From NCBI GenBank assembly GCA_040753795.1, contig JBFMDX010000001.1, positions 310,001 to 374,000 of the forward strand: DNA of 64,000 nucleotides, given 5' to 3'. The position numbers were made by a program, and so were the translations under genes. The notes under the pieces are model-generated. The model saw only the letters and a program-made list of their open reading frames with translations, did no database searches and was not told where the DNA came from. Shown piece after piece: positions 7,674 through 16,635 of the stretch; position 1 is the first letter of the stretch, and every line of letters begins with the position of its first letter. Source of the stretch: Thermodesulfobacteriota bacterium (GTDB lineage Bacteria > Desulfobacterota > Desulfobacteria > Desulfobacterales > Desulfosudaceae).

Positions 7674-8147
7674 ATGTCGAAAGAAAAAGATATCTCTGTC
7701 GTTTACGACCAGCGCCGCCTGGTGGTGCGGTTTCCTTCCCTGGTGGATCACATCAACCGGGTGGAAGACGAGACCCGGCAATTCCTTGAAAAGAACGGGC
7801 TGTCCGGTGAGTTCTTCCCGGTGTGCCTGGTGATGCGCGAAAGCCTTTTAAACGCCGTCAAGCACGGCAACCGCCTGGATCCCCGCAAGACGGTGACATA
7901 CACCCTCACCCTTGCCGACGACATGCTTACCATTGAAGTCGAAGATCAGGGCGAAGGCTTTGACTGGCGGTCCATTCCGCTTTCCCCCCCTTCCCAGGAG
8001 GCTGAAAACGGGCGGGGAATCTTTATCATGCGGCGCTATTTCCCCAAATTGACGTATAACGGTAAAGGCAACAAGCTGACCATGGCACGATCCCGCCGCG
8101 CTGAAGATGTTATGGTCCGGAAAAAGACGGGCGCGGGGAAGCGATAA
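7674..8147 (+). CDS. RsbW-like serine kinase / anti-sigma factor (HATPase_c domain)
   Basis: From the ATG at 7674 the protein is 157 residues. It carries the GHKL ATP-binding boxes: N-box MRESLLNAVKHGN, G1 VEDQGEGFDW and G2 GRGIFIMRRYF. This is the arrangement of RsbW/SpoIIAB-type proteins. The frame is open upstream to about 7581, with another ATG at 7644, so the N-terminus is uncertain. The serine-kinase segment starting VYDQRRLVVRFPSLVDH fits the shorter version. It follows the RsbU-like phosphatase, so HPt, response-regulator phosphatase and kinase look like one partner-switching chain. The target sigma factor or STAS protein is not visible here. Confidence 0.85.
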   Translation: MSKEKDISVVYDQRRLVVRFPSLVDHINRVEDETRQFLEKNGLSGEFFPVCLVMRESLLNAVKHGNRLDPRKTVTYTLTLADDMLTIEVEDQGEGFDWRSIPLSPPSQEAENGRGIFIMRRYFPKLTYNGKGNKLTMARSRRAEDVMVRKKTGAGKR

Positions 8148-8220
8148 GGTCAACAGGTGAACCCCGGCCGGGTGAGTGGTTTTCCTCCCGGCCTTGCACA
8201 GCGGGTGGTTTTGTAGTACG

Positions 8221-8246
8221 AAACGGGTATAAAGCCCGTTTTTTTA
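8221..8246 (+). terminator. Rho-independent terminator after the RsbW-like gene
   Basis: A 7-bp stem (AAACGGG at 8221-8227, CCCGTTT at 8235-8241) with a 7-nt loop is followed by more T and an AT-rich stretch. Confidence 0.7.
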
Positions 8247-8308
8247 TTTTAACCGATACCTGGACGCGGCAGTTTCCAACCCTGCCGTTTTTTGAGAGAG
8301 ATATAGCG

Positions 8309-9328
8309 ATGAAACTTGGTATAGTCGGCCTGGAAGGGGCCGGAAAAACAACGCTGTTCGAAGCCCTGACGCGGTCGGAGGCGGATGCCGGCCACCGCAA
8401 CGAAGACCGGCTGGCCGTCATACCGGTGCCGGACCGGCGGGTGGATGTGCTGACCGGCATGTACAAGCCGCGCAAAACCATCTACGCCCAGATCGAATAC
8501 TGTCTGCCGGCGGGAATCAAAAAAAACGAACGGGAAACCCGCTGGAATTCGGTCAAGGAGTGCGACGCCCTGATTCAGGTGGTGCGGAACTTCGAGCTGC
8601 CGGGAGGAGATCCGGCGACGCCGTACAAGGACATGGCCGCCCTGGACGAGGAATTCATCCTGGCCGATTACATGGTGGTGGAAAAACGCCTCGAGCGGAT
8701 CGAAGCCGACAGCAAGCGGGGCAAGAAGGGGGACCCGGGCGAACTGACGCTGTTGCGGCAGGCCCGGGAAATGCTGGAATCCAATCAGCCCCTGAGGCAG
8801 AACGCCGAAATCAGCGTCTCTCCCCTGATGAGAGGGTTTACCTTCCTGTCCGCTAAACCCGCCCTGGTATTGATTAATAATGATGACGATAATCAAGGCC
8901 TCCCCCCGGGCGAACCGCCGGCGGGAGCCGACCTGATGGTGGTCCGGGGGCGGCTGGAGCATGAGATATCCCGCATGTCGGATGAAGAGGCGGCCGACTT
9001 TTTAAAGGAGTTCGCCATCGACGAACCGGCCACCGCCCGGGCCATCAAGCGGTCCTATCAGACGCTGGGGTTGATTTCCTTTTTTACCGTGGGCGAAGAC
9101 GAAGTCCGGGCCTGGACCATCAAAAAAGAAACGCCGGCCGTCAAGGCCGCCGGGGTGATTCATTCGGACATGGAAAAGGGGTTTATCCGGGCCGAAGTGG
9201 TCGCCTATGACGACCTGATCAGCGCCGGCAGTTACGCTGAGGCCCGCAAGAGAGGCACCACCCGCCTGGAAGGCAAGACCTATATCATGGCGGACGGCGA
9301 TATCGTTACCATCCGTTTTAATGTGTAG
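8309..9328 (+). CDS. OBG/YchF-like GTPase with C-terminal TGS domain
   Basis: This 339-residue protein starts MKLGIVGLEGAGKTTLFEAL, a P-loop with GLEGAGKTT in place of the canonical YchF NVGKS motif. VPVPD-type sequence and a switch region around residue 40-60 follow. ALVLINNDDDNQ at about 185 stands where NKxD normally lies, so nucleotide specificity may be relaxed, as in YchF itself. The C-terminal 80 residues (ISFFTVGEDEVRAWTIKKET, then GDIVTIRFNV) form the TGS-like domain. It is slightly shorter than typical YchF (about 363 residues) and belongs to a divergent delta-proteobacterial-like branch. The role is presumably translation or stress related. It is followed after 4 nt by the amidohydrolase gene. 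Confidence 0.85.
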   Translation: MKLGIVGLEGAGKTTLFEALTRSEADAGHRNEDRLAVIPVPDRRVDVLTGMYKPRKTIYAQIEYCLPAGIKKNERETRWNSVKECDALIQVVRNFELPGGDPATPYKDMAALDEEFILADYMVVEKRLERIEADSKRGKKGDPGELTLLRQAREMLESNQPLRQNAEISVSPLMRGFTFLSAKPALVLINNDDDNQGLPPGEPPAGADLMVVRGRLEHEISRMSDEEAADFLKEFAIDEPATARAIKRSYQTLGLISFFTVGEDEVRAWTIKKETPAVKAAGVIHSDMEKGFIRAEVVAYDDLISAGSYAEARKRGTTRLEGKTYIMADGDIVTIRFNV

Positions 9329-9332
9329 ACCC

Positions 9333-10184
9333 ATGAAGATTGATTTCCATACCCATATATTCCCCGATCCGGTCCGGCACAACCGGTCCGGCTATTTTGC
9401 CGGCGAGCCGGCCTTCCGCCTGCTGTACGAGCCGGAGAAATCGAAAATGGCTTCAGCCGAAGAATTGATCGCCTGCCTGGATGAAAGCGGCGTGGACATG
9501 GCCGTCACCTTCGGTTTTCCCTGGGAGAACCCGGATCTGGCCCTGGCCCACAACGATTATATCATCGAGGCCCAGCGGCGTTATCCCGGCCGGCTGGCCG
9601 GTTTCTGCTGCCTGGACATGTACGGGGGCGACCCTGCCGCCGAGGTGGAACGCTGCCTTGACGCCGGCCTTTACGGGGTGGGGGAACTGGCTTTTTACCA
9701 GTCCGGAATCGACGCTGAGGCCGTCCGGCGGCTGGCGCCGGTCATGGCCGTGTGCCGCGAGCGCGGCAAGCCGGTCATGATCCACACCAACGAACCCGTG
9801 GGGCACCCGTACCCCGGCAAGACGCCCATTACCGTGCGGCAGATTTACGATCTGGCCGCGGCCTTCCCGGACAACCGCATCGTGCTGGCCCACTGGGGCG
9901 GCGGGGTGTTCTTCTATAACCTGCTGAAAAGAGAAGCCCGGGAAGTGCTGAAAAACGTCTGGTACGACACCGCCGCCTCGCCCTACCTGTACGAGGCCGA
10001 TATCTACCGCATCGCCGGCGGGCTGGCCGGCCCGGACAAAATCCTCTGGGGCACGGACTTTCCGCTGCTCAAGCCCGCCCGGTATTTTAAAGAAATGGAT
10101 CAGGCCGGCCTGAGCGGGCCTGACCGTGACGCCCTTCTCGGCGGCAACGCCGCCGCGTTCCTGGGTCTATCCCGGGAGACCTGA
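9333..10184 (+). CDS. Amidohydrolase-2 family metal-dependent hydrolase
   Basis: From the ATG at 9333 the protein is 283 residues and starts MKIDFHTHIFPDPV, with the HxH metal motif. The later metal and catalytic residues are in KPVMIHTNEP (His), RIVLAHWGGGVFF (His) and ILWGTDFPLL (Asp). This is the TIM-barrel order of the amidohydrolase-2 (ACMSD-like decarboxylase/hydrolase) family. An in-frame ATG at 9321 would overlap the GTPase stop, and the one at 9333 puts the HxH at the usual distance from the N-terminus. No Shine-Dalgarno is evident, so translational coupling to the upstream gene is likely. The substrate is unknown. Confidence 0.88.
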   Translation: MKIDFHTHIFPDPVRHNRSGYFAGEPAFRLLYEPEKSKMASAEELIACLDESGVDMAVTFGFPWENPDLALAHNDYIIEAQRRYPGRLAGFCCLDMYGGDPAAEVERCLDAGLYGVGELAFYQSGIDAEAVRRLAPVMAVCRERGKPVMIHTNEPVGHPYPGKTPITVRQIYDLAAAFPDNRIVLAHWGGGVFFYNLLKREAREVLKNVWYDTAASPYLYEADIYRIAGGLAGPDKILWGTDFPLLKPARYFKEMDQAGLSGPDRDALLGGNAAAFLGLSRET

Positions 10185-10271
10185 TGCTTGGCGGCCCGCG
10201 GCACGAACGAACACACGGATGACGTTTTTGTGCCATATTATCAACCTTGGCTATTTGAAAAAGGAGGTCGT

Positions 10272-11009
10272 ATGAAACGTGGACTATTGCCTGTTATGGT
10301 TATGATGCTGCTGCTGGCCGCAGGTCTTGCCGGTGCCGAAGGGGAAAAACCCTGGAAGGGCAGCGGTGAAATCGGATTTCTCCAGACGACCGGCAATTCG
10401 GAAACAGAGTCGTTAAAAGTCAAATCCGGCTTTTCGTATGAGCAAGGGCATATGCTGGGGGAATTGAAGCTGGGCGCGATTTACAGTTCCGAAGAAACGG
10501 AAGTCGATGGCGTCAAAGAAGATAAAACCTCCGCTGAAAAGTATAGCGCCGCCGCCAAAGGAGGGTATAAATTTACCGATGTCGATTACGTTTTTGCAAT
10601 CGCCGATTACGTGGACGACCGGTTCAGCGGCTATGATTACCGGACTAATTATGGCGTTGGTTACGGCAGAAAGATCATCAATACCGAAACCGTCAAGCTG
10701 GTCGCGGAAATCGGCCCCGGTTACCGTTATGACAAACAGGACGACGGCACCCTGGAAAACGAAGCGGTGGCTCGCGGTTATCTGATGTGCAGTTATAATT
10801 TTTCCGAGACCGCCGCATTGCAGCAGGAGCTGACCATTCTGGCCGGCTCGGACAACACCAACACCAAATCCGTTACCGCCTTAAAAGCGCAAATCGTGGG
10901 CGCCCTGTCCATGAAGGCTTCCTATACCCTGGATCACAACTCCCAGGTTCCTGAAGACAAGAACAAGACCGACAGAGAGACGGCACTGACGCTGGTTTAC
11001 GATTTTTAA
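10272..11009 (+). CDS. DUF481 (YdiY-like) outer-membrane beta-barrel protein
   Basis: The ATG at 10272 follows AAGGAGG. The protein is 245 residues with a clear signal peptide (positively charged start, hydrophobic MVMMLLLAAGLAG, cleavage around AGLAGAEG). After the signal comes WKGSGEIGFLQTTGNSETES, the hallmark opening of DUF481 proteins. Alternating beta strands such as GYGRKIINTETVKLVAEIGPGYRY continue to a terminal Phe (LTLVYDF) typical of outer-membrane barrels. DUF481 proteins are predicted small barrels of unknown role, often salt- or stress-induced. Confidence 0.88.
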   Translation: MKRGLLPVMVMMLLLAAGLAGAEGEKPWKGSGEIGFLQTTGNSETESLKVKSGFSYEQGHMLGELKLGAIYSSEETEVDGVKEDKTSAEKYSAAAKGGYKFTDVDYVFAIADYVDDRFSGYDYRTNYGVGYGRKIINTETVKLVAEIGPGYRYDKQDDGTLENEAVARGYLMCSYNFSETAALQQELTILAGSDNTNTKSVTALKAQIVGALSMKASYTLDHNSQVPEDKNKTDRETALTLVYDF

Positions 11010-11028
11010 TCCGCACGTTTGCCGGGTC

Positions 11029-11065
11029 GATCCGGGAACGGTCGAAAGACGGCTGTTCCCGGATC
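11029..11065. terminator. Hairpin between convergent genes (possible bidirectional terminator)
   Basis: The arms GATCCGGGAAC (11029-11039) and GTTCCCGGATC (11055-11065) are perfect 11-bp complements around a 15-nt loop. There is no T-run on either side, so it is a hairpin that may end or stabilise transcripts rather than a canonical terminator. Confidence 0.45.
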
Positions 11066-11078
11066 CGGCCAGCCGTGT

Positions 11079-12569
11079 CTACCCCTTTTCCCGGCGATAG
11101 ACCAGTCTCCCGCCCATGAATACCATCTCCGGCCTGGCCGCGTTTTGCACGGTTTCCAGGGGATTGTCCCGGAAAACAACCAGGTCGGCCAGTTTACCCG
11201 GTTCCACCGAACCCAGGTTATCCTCTTCCCGGATCAGGCGGGCGTTGTTGAGGGTGGCCATGCGCAGGATGTCGGCCGGCCGCATGCCCTGCTCCTCCAG
11301 CAGCCGCATCTCCAGAACCATGGCGCCGGGAAAGATGAGCGGCACGCCGCCGTCATTGCCGCAGCCGAAAGTCACCCCCGCCCGGTAAAGATCGATGGTG
11401 TTCAGGGCGCCGTCGTTGGCCGCCGCGTTCATGACGGTCGGGTCCGGCCAGGGAAAGAGATGCCGGGATTCGTATGACGCCGGATCGCACAGCCGGCGGT
11501 GATACTTGAGGGTGCTCCCGGCCAGTTCCGGTTCGCAGAACTCTTCGATCAGGGCCGGCATGGACTGTCGCCGTTCCTGCTCGATCCGCACGGAGAACCC
11601 CTTGCCCCAGTTGACGTCCCCATGCCGGGGATAGGCCAGGGCGAAAGCCACCGAGGCGGTGGGGATGATGGTGTGCCCGTTGTCGATGATCCGGCGGGCG
11701 GCGGCCTCGGGGATCCCCTTGTCCGTGGCCATATGCTCCAGGGACGGCACACCGGCGTCCAGCCCCGTCATCAGCCCGTCCAGGGTGGTGTGGTGCATGG
11801 CCACGTATTTTCCCAGTCGTTCCGCCTCATCCTGAATGGCCCGGACGGTCGTACCGTCCATGACCGGGATGGTGCTGCCCGGCATCAGCAGTTCCCGCGG
11901 CTGCTGGAAAAGCTTGATGAAGTTGGCGCCTCTGTCCGCCGCCCGCCGCACGGCCAGTCGCCCTTCTTCGGGCGTGTCCACCGGCTGCCAGAAGGGCGTT
12001 TTCTTGAAAAAAGGCAGCATCCGGTCGGTGTAGCCGTCGCGCACGTCCAGAGCGCTGCTCCACTGGATACGCGGTCCCAGGACGTCCCCGCGGCCGATCT
12101 TGTGGCGCAGATCCTCCAGGAACACGCCCATGGACAGCATGTCGCGGACCGTGGTCACCCCGTGCCGGACGCACTCTTCGGCGTTCCGTTCCAGTTGCCT
12201 TTCAAAGGCCATGATCATGCCCGGGCCGAACCCCATGGCGCCGGACAGGGACATGTGACAGTGGGCGTTGATGATGCCGGGCATTACCCAGGCGCCTTTA
12301 AGGTCTAGCGTTCTATCGGCCGCGGCCGGTCGCTCCGCTTCCGGCGGCAGGACGGCCGCGATGCGTCTGTTCCGGATCAGCAGGGCGTGATCCTTGAGCG
12401 CGATCCCCCGGGCCACGTCGATGATCGAACATCCGGTCAGCAGGAGATAATCCTCCGGCCGGGCCAGCGGTTCAGGCGCGACCCGGCGGGGGCTGAGCCT
12501 GGCGCAGGAATTCGTGGCGGTTCCCATGGCCGCCAGAGCGGCGAGCTGAAGAAACTGTCGTCGGTTCAT
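11079..12569 (-). CDS. Exported amidohydrolase (imidazolonepropionase-like), Tat/lipoprotein signal
   Basis: This 496-residue protein opens MNRRQFLQLAALAAMGTATN followed by SC. That combines a twin-arginine motif with a possible lipobox (TNSC), so it is probably exported and perhaps lipid-anchored. The amidohydrolase core shows GAWVMPGIINAHCHM (HxH), ANFIKLFQQPRE (where a carboxylated Lys or equivalent lies), YVAMHHTTLDG and SLEHMATDKGIP (metal His), and TFGCGNDGGVP (Asp). The C-terminal GSVEPGKLADLVVFRDNPLE is typical of imidazolonepropionase and related amidohydrolases. The substrate is unknown. It is convergent with the DUF481 gene. Confidence 0.85.
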   Translation of the reverse strand: MNRRQFLQLAALAAMGTATNSCARLSPRRVAPEPLARPEDYLLLTGCSIIDVARGIALKDHALLIRNRRIAAVLPPEAERPAAADRTLDLKGAWVMPGIINAHCHMSLSGAMGFGPGMIMAFERQLERNAEECVRHGVTTVRDMLSMGVFLEDLRHKIGRGDVLGPRIQWSSALDVRDGYTDRMLPFFKKTPFWQPVDTPEEGRLAVRRAADRGANFIKLFQQPRELLMPGSTIPVMDGTTVRAIQDEAERLGKYVAMHHTTLDGLMTGLDAGVPSLEHMATDKGIPEAAARRIIDNGHTIIPTASVAFALAYPRHGDVNWGKGFSVRIEQERRQSMPALIEEFCEPELAGSTLKYHRRLCDPASYESRHLFPWPDPTVMNAAANDGALNTIDLYRAGVTFGCGNDGGVPLIFPGAMVLEMRLLEEQGMRPADILRMATLNNARLIREEDNLGSVEPGKLADLVVFRDNPLETVQNAARPEMVFMGGRLVYRREKG

Positions 12570-13010
12570 AAAGTAAATTCCTTGCTATGATGATATTGCA
12601 TGTCGTCTTGAGAGACTGTGTAAAAATGACCCATCAAGTATAGTCCAATATCGCAGGAGAAGGAAATCCGGATTTCCCGTTTTATTGGACATCGATCCGG
12701 TTCAGCCCGCCGTTCATTTATACACTGGTCCCTGCCAGCCGCTTTCCGGTAGAAAAGCACTCGGGTCGATATTGTTAAAATACAAATAGAATACAAAAGC
12801 TTGAACAGAATCTCATGCTCCCTGGCGCAGCTTGGCCGCCCGTGGCACATCTTTTGCTGAAATTTTCATAAGCGGCAATCTCATCATTATCCTTCGCGTA
12901 AGAGGGATGATCGATCGGTTATCACGGGTTGAATGCGTCTTGCCCCATTGATTCTGAACCACCCCTATCTGGAGCCGCTGATGTCAATAATTAAACAGGG
13001 AGAGGTCGCC
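12570..13010. other. Intergenic region between divergent amidohydrolase and chemoreceptor genes
   Basis: I see no convincing gene. A 94-codon minus-strand frame (12566-12850) overlaps the amidohydrolase start and has no family features. A perfect 16-bp palindrome, GGAAATCCGGATTTCC, lies at 12662-12677. No good sigma70 promoter could be assigned by eye. Confidence 0.5.
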
Positions 13011-14615
13011 ATGCAATCAGAAAACAAAACCGTTTCCTGGAGCCGGAGCCTGCAATTCAAGATCGGTCTGTCCCTTGTCCTGTTGAGCACCCTGGTGCTG
13101 GCCGGGTTCGGCGTGATCCAGTATTTGAGCATGCGGTCGGAAAGCCGGGTGATGCTCAATTCCGTTGCCGATGCCGTCATGAAGCGCCTGGTGGAAAACC
13201 TGGCCGGCCCCCTGTGGAGCTTCGACGACCAGCAGCGGGATGCCGTTATCCTGGGTGAAATGCGCGAGCAGGTCCTGCAGGGTGTGATCGTGAAGGACCC
13301 CCAGGGCCGGCTGCTGACGGGAAAAACCCGGGACGCGGACTGGAACGTCATTGATACCCGGGAGGCGCTCCCGGATTTCGGCATTACCCGCTCCCAGCCT
13401 ATTCTGAAAGACAATGAACCGCTGGGGTCGGTTGAGCTTTCCGTTTCTACCCGCCTTATGAAAGAAACCCTGAACCGGGAAATCATCAACATGGCCGTTT
13501 TGATTCTCCTGCTCGACGGGGTGCTGCTGGGGTTTTTTGCAGTGGCGCTGCGCTGGTTTCTGATCAGGCCCATCAACCGGCTCCTCGAGATCGCCGACGG
13601 GGTGGCGGAAGGGGATTTCCGTCAGCAGTTCGATTTTGGTCAGCAGGATGAGATCGGGCGCCTGGCCCGCTCCCTGCAGCGTATGATCAGGCAATTGACC
13701 GAAGTCATCGTTCAGGTCAAGTTCGCGGCTGACAGTGTGTCCGACAGGAGCCGTCAGATCAATCAGAGCGCGGAACAGATGTCGACCGGCGCCACCCAGC
13801 AGGCGGCCTCCGCCGAAGAGGCGTCCTCGTCCATGGAAGAGATGGCGTCCAATATTCAGCAGAACGCGGATAATTCCATGCAGACCGACAAAATCGCCAC
13901 CCAGGCGGCCCGGGACGCCGAGGAAGGCGGCCGCACCGTGCTGGAGACGGTGGCCTCCATGAAGCAGATCACCGAAAAAATTTCCATTATCGAGGAGATC
14001 GCGCGGCAGACCAACTTGCTGGCGTTAAACGCCGCCATTGAAGCGGCCCGGGCCGGTGAACACGGCAAGGGATTTGCGGTGGTCGCCGCCGAAGTGAGAA
14101 AACTGGCGGAACGAAGCCAGATGGCCGCGGGCGAAATCAACCGGTTGGCTGATTCCAGCATGCAGGTGGCCGAGAGTTCCGGACAGATGCTGGGCCGGCT
14201 GGTGCCGGATATCAAGAAAACCGCCGAGCTGGTGCAGGAAATTTCCGCGGCCAGCAATGAGATGAACTCCGGTGTTGACCAGATCAACCGGGCCATTCAA
14301 CAGCTGGAGCAGGTCATCCAGCAAAATGCTTCCGCCTCGGAAGAGTTGTCCTCGACTGCCGAAGACCTGGCCGGCCAGTCGGAGCGGTTGACGGAGATAA
14401 TCAACTACTTCAAGGTCAATGCCAATGGACGGCATCAGCCAGACAGCGTCCGGACGCAACATCTCGATAATTCGCCGGCTCGTTCTGGCAAACCCCTCCC
14501 GGCTGATTCCGGTATAAAAGAAAAGGGGATCTTACTGATCGAGAAGCGGCATCATTTACGGAAAAAGGGGAAATCGCCCGGAGATCCGGGTGACGAGGCC
14601 TTTGAAAGATATTAA
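13011..14615 (+). CDS. Methyl-accepting chemotaxis protein
   Basis: The ATG at 13011 follows GGGAGAGG and gives 534 residues. Longer in-frame starts at 12933 and 12981 lack a ribosome site. Layout: short cytoplasmic tail, TM1 at about 17-38, a periplasmic ligand domain of about 120 residues, TM2 at about 160-185, a HAMP domain ([20 protein letters not shown]), then the signalling domain. The signalling hairpin contains [20 protein letters not shown] followed by [20 protein letters not shown] near residues 330-370. Gln/Glu pairs for methylation flank it. The last 45 residues are basic and unrelated. The periplasmic binding protein gene 21 nt downstream may supply the ligand receptor. Confidence 0.95.
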   Translation: MQSENKTVSWSRSLQFKIGLSLVLLSTLVLAGFGVIQYLSMRSESRVMLNSVADAVMKRLVENLAGPLWSFDDQQRDAVILGEMREQVLQGVIVKDPQGRLLTGKTRDADWNVIDTREALPDFGITRSQPILKDNEPLGSVELSVSTRLMKETLNREIINMAVLILLLDGVLLGFFAVALRWFLIRPINRLLEIADGVAEGDFRQQFDFGQQDEIGRLARSLQRMIRQLTEVIVQVKFAADSVSDRSRQINQSAEQMSTGATQQAASAEEASSSMEEMASNIQQNADNSMQTDKIATQAARDAEEGGRTVLETVASMKQITEKISIIEEIARQTNLLALNAAIEAARAGEHGKGFAVVAAEVRKLAERSQMAAGEINRLADSSMQVAESSGQMLGRLVPDIKKTAELVQEISAASNEMNSGVDQINRAIQQLEQVIQQNASASEELSSTAEDLAGQSERLTEIINYFKVNANGRHQPDSVRTQHLDNSPARSGKPLPADSGIKEKGILLIEKRHHLRKKGKSPGDPGDEAFERY

Positions 14616-14636
14616 TCGGTAAAAAAGGAGGACCGG

Positions 14637-15377
14637 ATGAAAAAGATTATAATGCTGATCGCGTGCGTTGCCTTGGCCGTGAGCCTTGGTGCCGGCAGTC
14701 CCGGGGCGGAAACAATTCGAATCGGGACCTTTCCGATTCCGCTGATGGTGATTGATAAGGATAACGGTGTTTTTATTGAACTGACCAAAACCATAGCCGA
14801 AAGAGCCGGCCTGCAGGTTGAGATCACGGTTATTCCGCCCAAGCGGGCCATTAACGATTTTTCCGAAAAGCAGGTGGATGTTCTTTTCCCCGCCCTTGAC
14901 GTCAATTTTTCTTCCGAAAAGATGCCGCTGAAATCATCCGAACTGATCTATGTGAAAAAGGATTTTGCCTTCACCATGAAGGGATCGTCTCCGCTTGCCA
15001 CCATTAAGGACCTGGAAGGCAAAACCGTCGGTATCACCCTGGGGTATCCCTATGCCAGGGAATTAACGGAAAATCCACTCATCCGGATCGAATCGGCCCA
15101 GTCCGATGAATTGAGCGCAAAAATGCTGGAGGCGGGGCGGACCCAGGCGTTTGTGGTCGAAGAGAAGTCCGGGCTGAAGGCCTTTGAGAATACGGGGCTG
15201 AAAGACAAAATACAGTATGATCCTTCCCGGCCGCTTTCCCAGCAGGATGTTTACTACGCCTTTCAGAAAGACGGAAAAGGGGAAAATTTAGACCGGATAT
15301 TTTCAAAAACGCTCGCCGAAATGAAACAGGACGGAACGTTCGCGAAGATTATGCAAAAGGCTGAAACGCAGAAGTAA
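14637..15377 (+). CDS. Periplasmic solute-binding protein, SBP_bac_3 family
   Basis: This 246-residue protein starts MKKIIMLIACVALAVSLGAG, a signal peptide ending near SPGAE, after AGGAGG. The mature part begins TIRIGTFPIPLMVIDKDNGV and contains IAERAGLQVEITVIPPKRAI, IKDLEGKTVGITLGYPYARE and MKQDGTFAKIM. These are the family motifs of amino-acid ABC binding proteins and of stand-alone sensors. No ABC permease or ATPase gene is adjacent. Its place directly behind the chemoreceptor suggests it feeds that receptor rather than a transporter (inference). A terminator follows at 15489. Confidence 0.9.
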   Translation: MKKIIMLIACVALAVSLGAGSPGAETIRIGTFPIPLMVIDKDNGVFIELTKTIAERAGLQVEITVIPPKRAINDFSEKQVDVLFPALDVNFSSEKMPLKSSELIYVKKDFAFTMKGSSPLATIKDLEGKTVGITLGYPYARELTENPLIRIESAQSDELSAKMLEAGRTQAFVVEEKSGLKAFENTGLKDKIQYDPSRPLSQQDVYYAFQKDGKGENLDRIFSKTLAEMKQDGTFAKIMQKAETQK

Positions 15378-15488
15378 CCGGCTGACAGGGCGATTATCAC
15401 AAGATCATGGATGCCGTGGACCCGCCCTTTTCAGACTGGCAGCCGTAATAATGACGGCGGACAGTCTTTTATATAACCGTACCACAGA

Positions 15489-15535
15489 GGATAAGGGGTG
15501 TCGGGTGATTGCCCGGCATCCCTTATCCATTTTTA
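15489..15535 (+). terminator. Rho-independent terminator after the chemoreceptor/binding-protein pair
   Basis: A long stem starting GGATAAGGG (15489) and ending CCCTTATCC (15528), with an inner CGGG/CCCG extension, is followed by ATTTTTAT. Confidence 0.8.
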
Positions 15536-15704
15536 TGGGTACCTCATGGCATGGACTGATCTGGATTTTTCGCGCCGGCGCAGAAATCAAACGTCCCGTG
15601 ACCGGCGTCAAAACCTGAAGGCGGCTGTAGCGATGGTCGAAAAGCGTCAATACGTTTTGACACGGGTGAGGGGTATCGTTACAATACAGCCGTCTTGTCG
15701 GCGG

Positions 15705-15811
15705 CAGGGGCGACCCGCCGGTCGCCCCTGCGTGGGACGAACCGTCATGGGCATGCCGTCGTGGCCGGTCTCTGTCGCCGGTAATATGTAGGGGCGACCC
15801 GCGGTCGCCCC
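15705..15811. repeat. Pair of REP-like hairpins upstream of the Nudix gene
   Basis: Two near-identical hairpins of the type AGGGGCGACC/GGTCGCCCCT lie at 15705-15730 and 15791-15811, separated by about 60 nt. Related GGGG..CCCC hairpins occur at 47160-47210. They look like dispersed palindromic intergenic repeats. The rest of 15378-15830 holds the terminator at 15489 and no gene I can support. Confidence 0.7.
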
Positions 15812-15830
15812 ATGAATAAAGAAAGAGACG

Positions 15831-16631
15831 ATGAACGAACAGAAAATAAACGCTCCCATCCCGTCGGCCACGATCATTCTCGGCCGTGACCGCGGAGACG
15901 CCATTGAAATGTTTATGGTCAAACGCAACCGCCGGATCGATTTCGCGGCCGGAGCGCTGGTTTTTCCCGGCGGTCGGGTGGACGTCGACGACACGGCACC
16001 TGGTGTTATCCGGCGATGCGGGGGGGCGATGAATCAGTGCCGGGAACCGGATCCGGGGTTTTATGTGGCCGCCATCCGGGAGGTATATGAGGAAAGCGGT
16101 ATCCTGCTGGTAAGAGAAGGCGGCGCCGCGACGATCATTTCCCCCGAGCGTCTGGCCGGTTTTGAGGACAAACGCCGCGCGCTCTGCGCCGGCGAATTGA
16201 AATTCAGCGAGCTGCTGGAAAACGAGGATCTTTACCCCGCCTGCGACCGCCTGACCCCCTTTGCTCACTGGATTACCCCCGAATTCATGCCCAAACGATT
16301 CGACACCTGGTTTTTTGTCGCGGACGCGCCTGACGGGCAGGTCGGCTCTCATGACGGTTCCGAATCCGTCGACTCCCTTTGGATTACACCGGCGGACGTC
16401 CTCACCGGCGCCTCCGGGGGGCGATTCATGGTGATATTTCCCACCCGCATGAACATCGCCAAAATGGCCCGGTTTTGCTGTCTTGATGAAGCACGCTCAT
16501 ATTGCCTGGAACACCCCGCTATTCCCGTGCTGCCCAGAATGGAGCAGCGCGCCGGCGGACCGGTGCTCTGTATCCCGGCCGAGGCGGATTACGGCCTCAC
16601 GGAAGAGTCCGTGGCCAACCTCGGTTTTTAG
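15831..16631 (+). CDS. Nudix hydrolase family protein (NUDT19-like, with insertion in the Nudix box)
   Basis: This 266-residue protein starts MNEQKINAPIPSATIILGRD. The Nudix box is split: FPGGRVDVDDTAPGV supplies the GG...; then, after an insertion of about 25 residues, AAIREVYEESGILLV supplies the REVYEESG core. That spacing is the arrangement seen in NUDT19-like proteins rather than in MutT. Later segments (TPFAHWITPEFMPKRFDTWF) also fit that branch, which hydrolyses CoA-type substrates in animals. In bacteria the substrate is open. A ribosome site (AAAGAGA) precedes the start. It is followed after 4 nt by the Cys-rich gene. Confidence 0.85.
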   Translation: MNEQKINAPIPSATIILGRDRGDAIEMFMVKRNRRIDFAAGALVFPGGRVDVDDTAPGVIRRCGGAMNQCREPDPGFYVAAIREVYEESGILLVREGGAATIISPERLAGFEDKRRALCAGELKFSELLENEDLYPACDRLTPFAHWITPEFMPKRFDTWFFVADAPDGQVGSHDGSESVDSLWITPADVLTGASGGRFMVIFPTRMNIAKMARFCCLDEARSYCLEHPAIPVLPRMEQRAGGPVLCIPAEADYGLTEESVANLGF

Positions 16632-16635
16632 GTTC

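Noticed and set aside
12566-12850. Minus-strand 94-codon frame upstream of the amidohydrolase
   Set aside because: It overlaps the amidohydrolase start, lacks a ribosome site and has mixed composition with no recognisable domain.
15405-16352. Minus-strand frame (315 codons) across the gap and the Nudix gene
   Set aside because: It runs through the REP-like hairpins and the terminator, and it opposes a well-supported Nudix gene.
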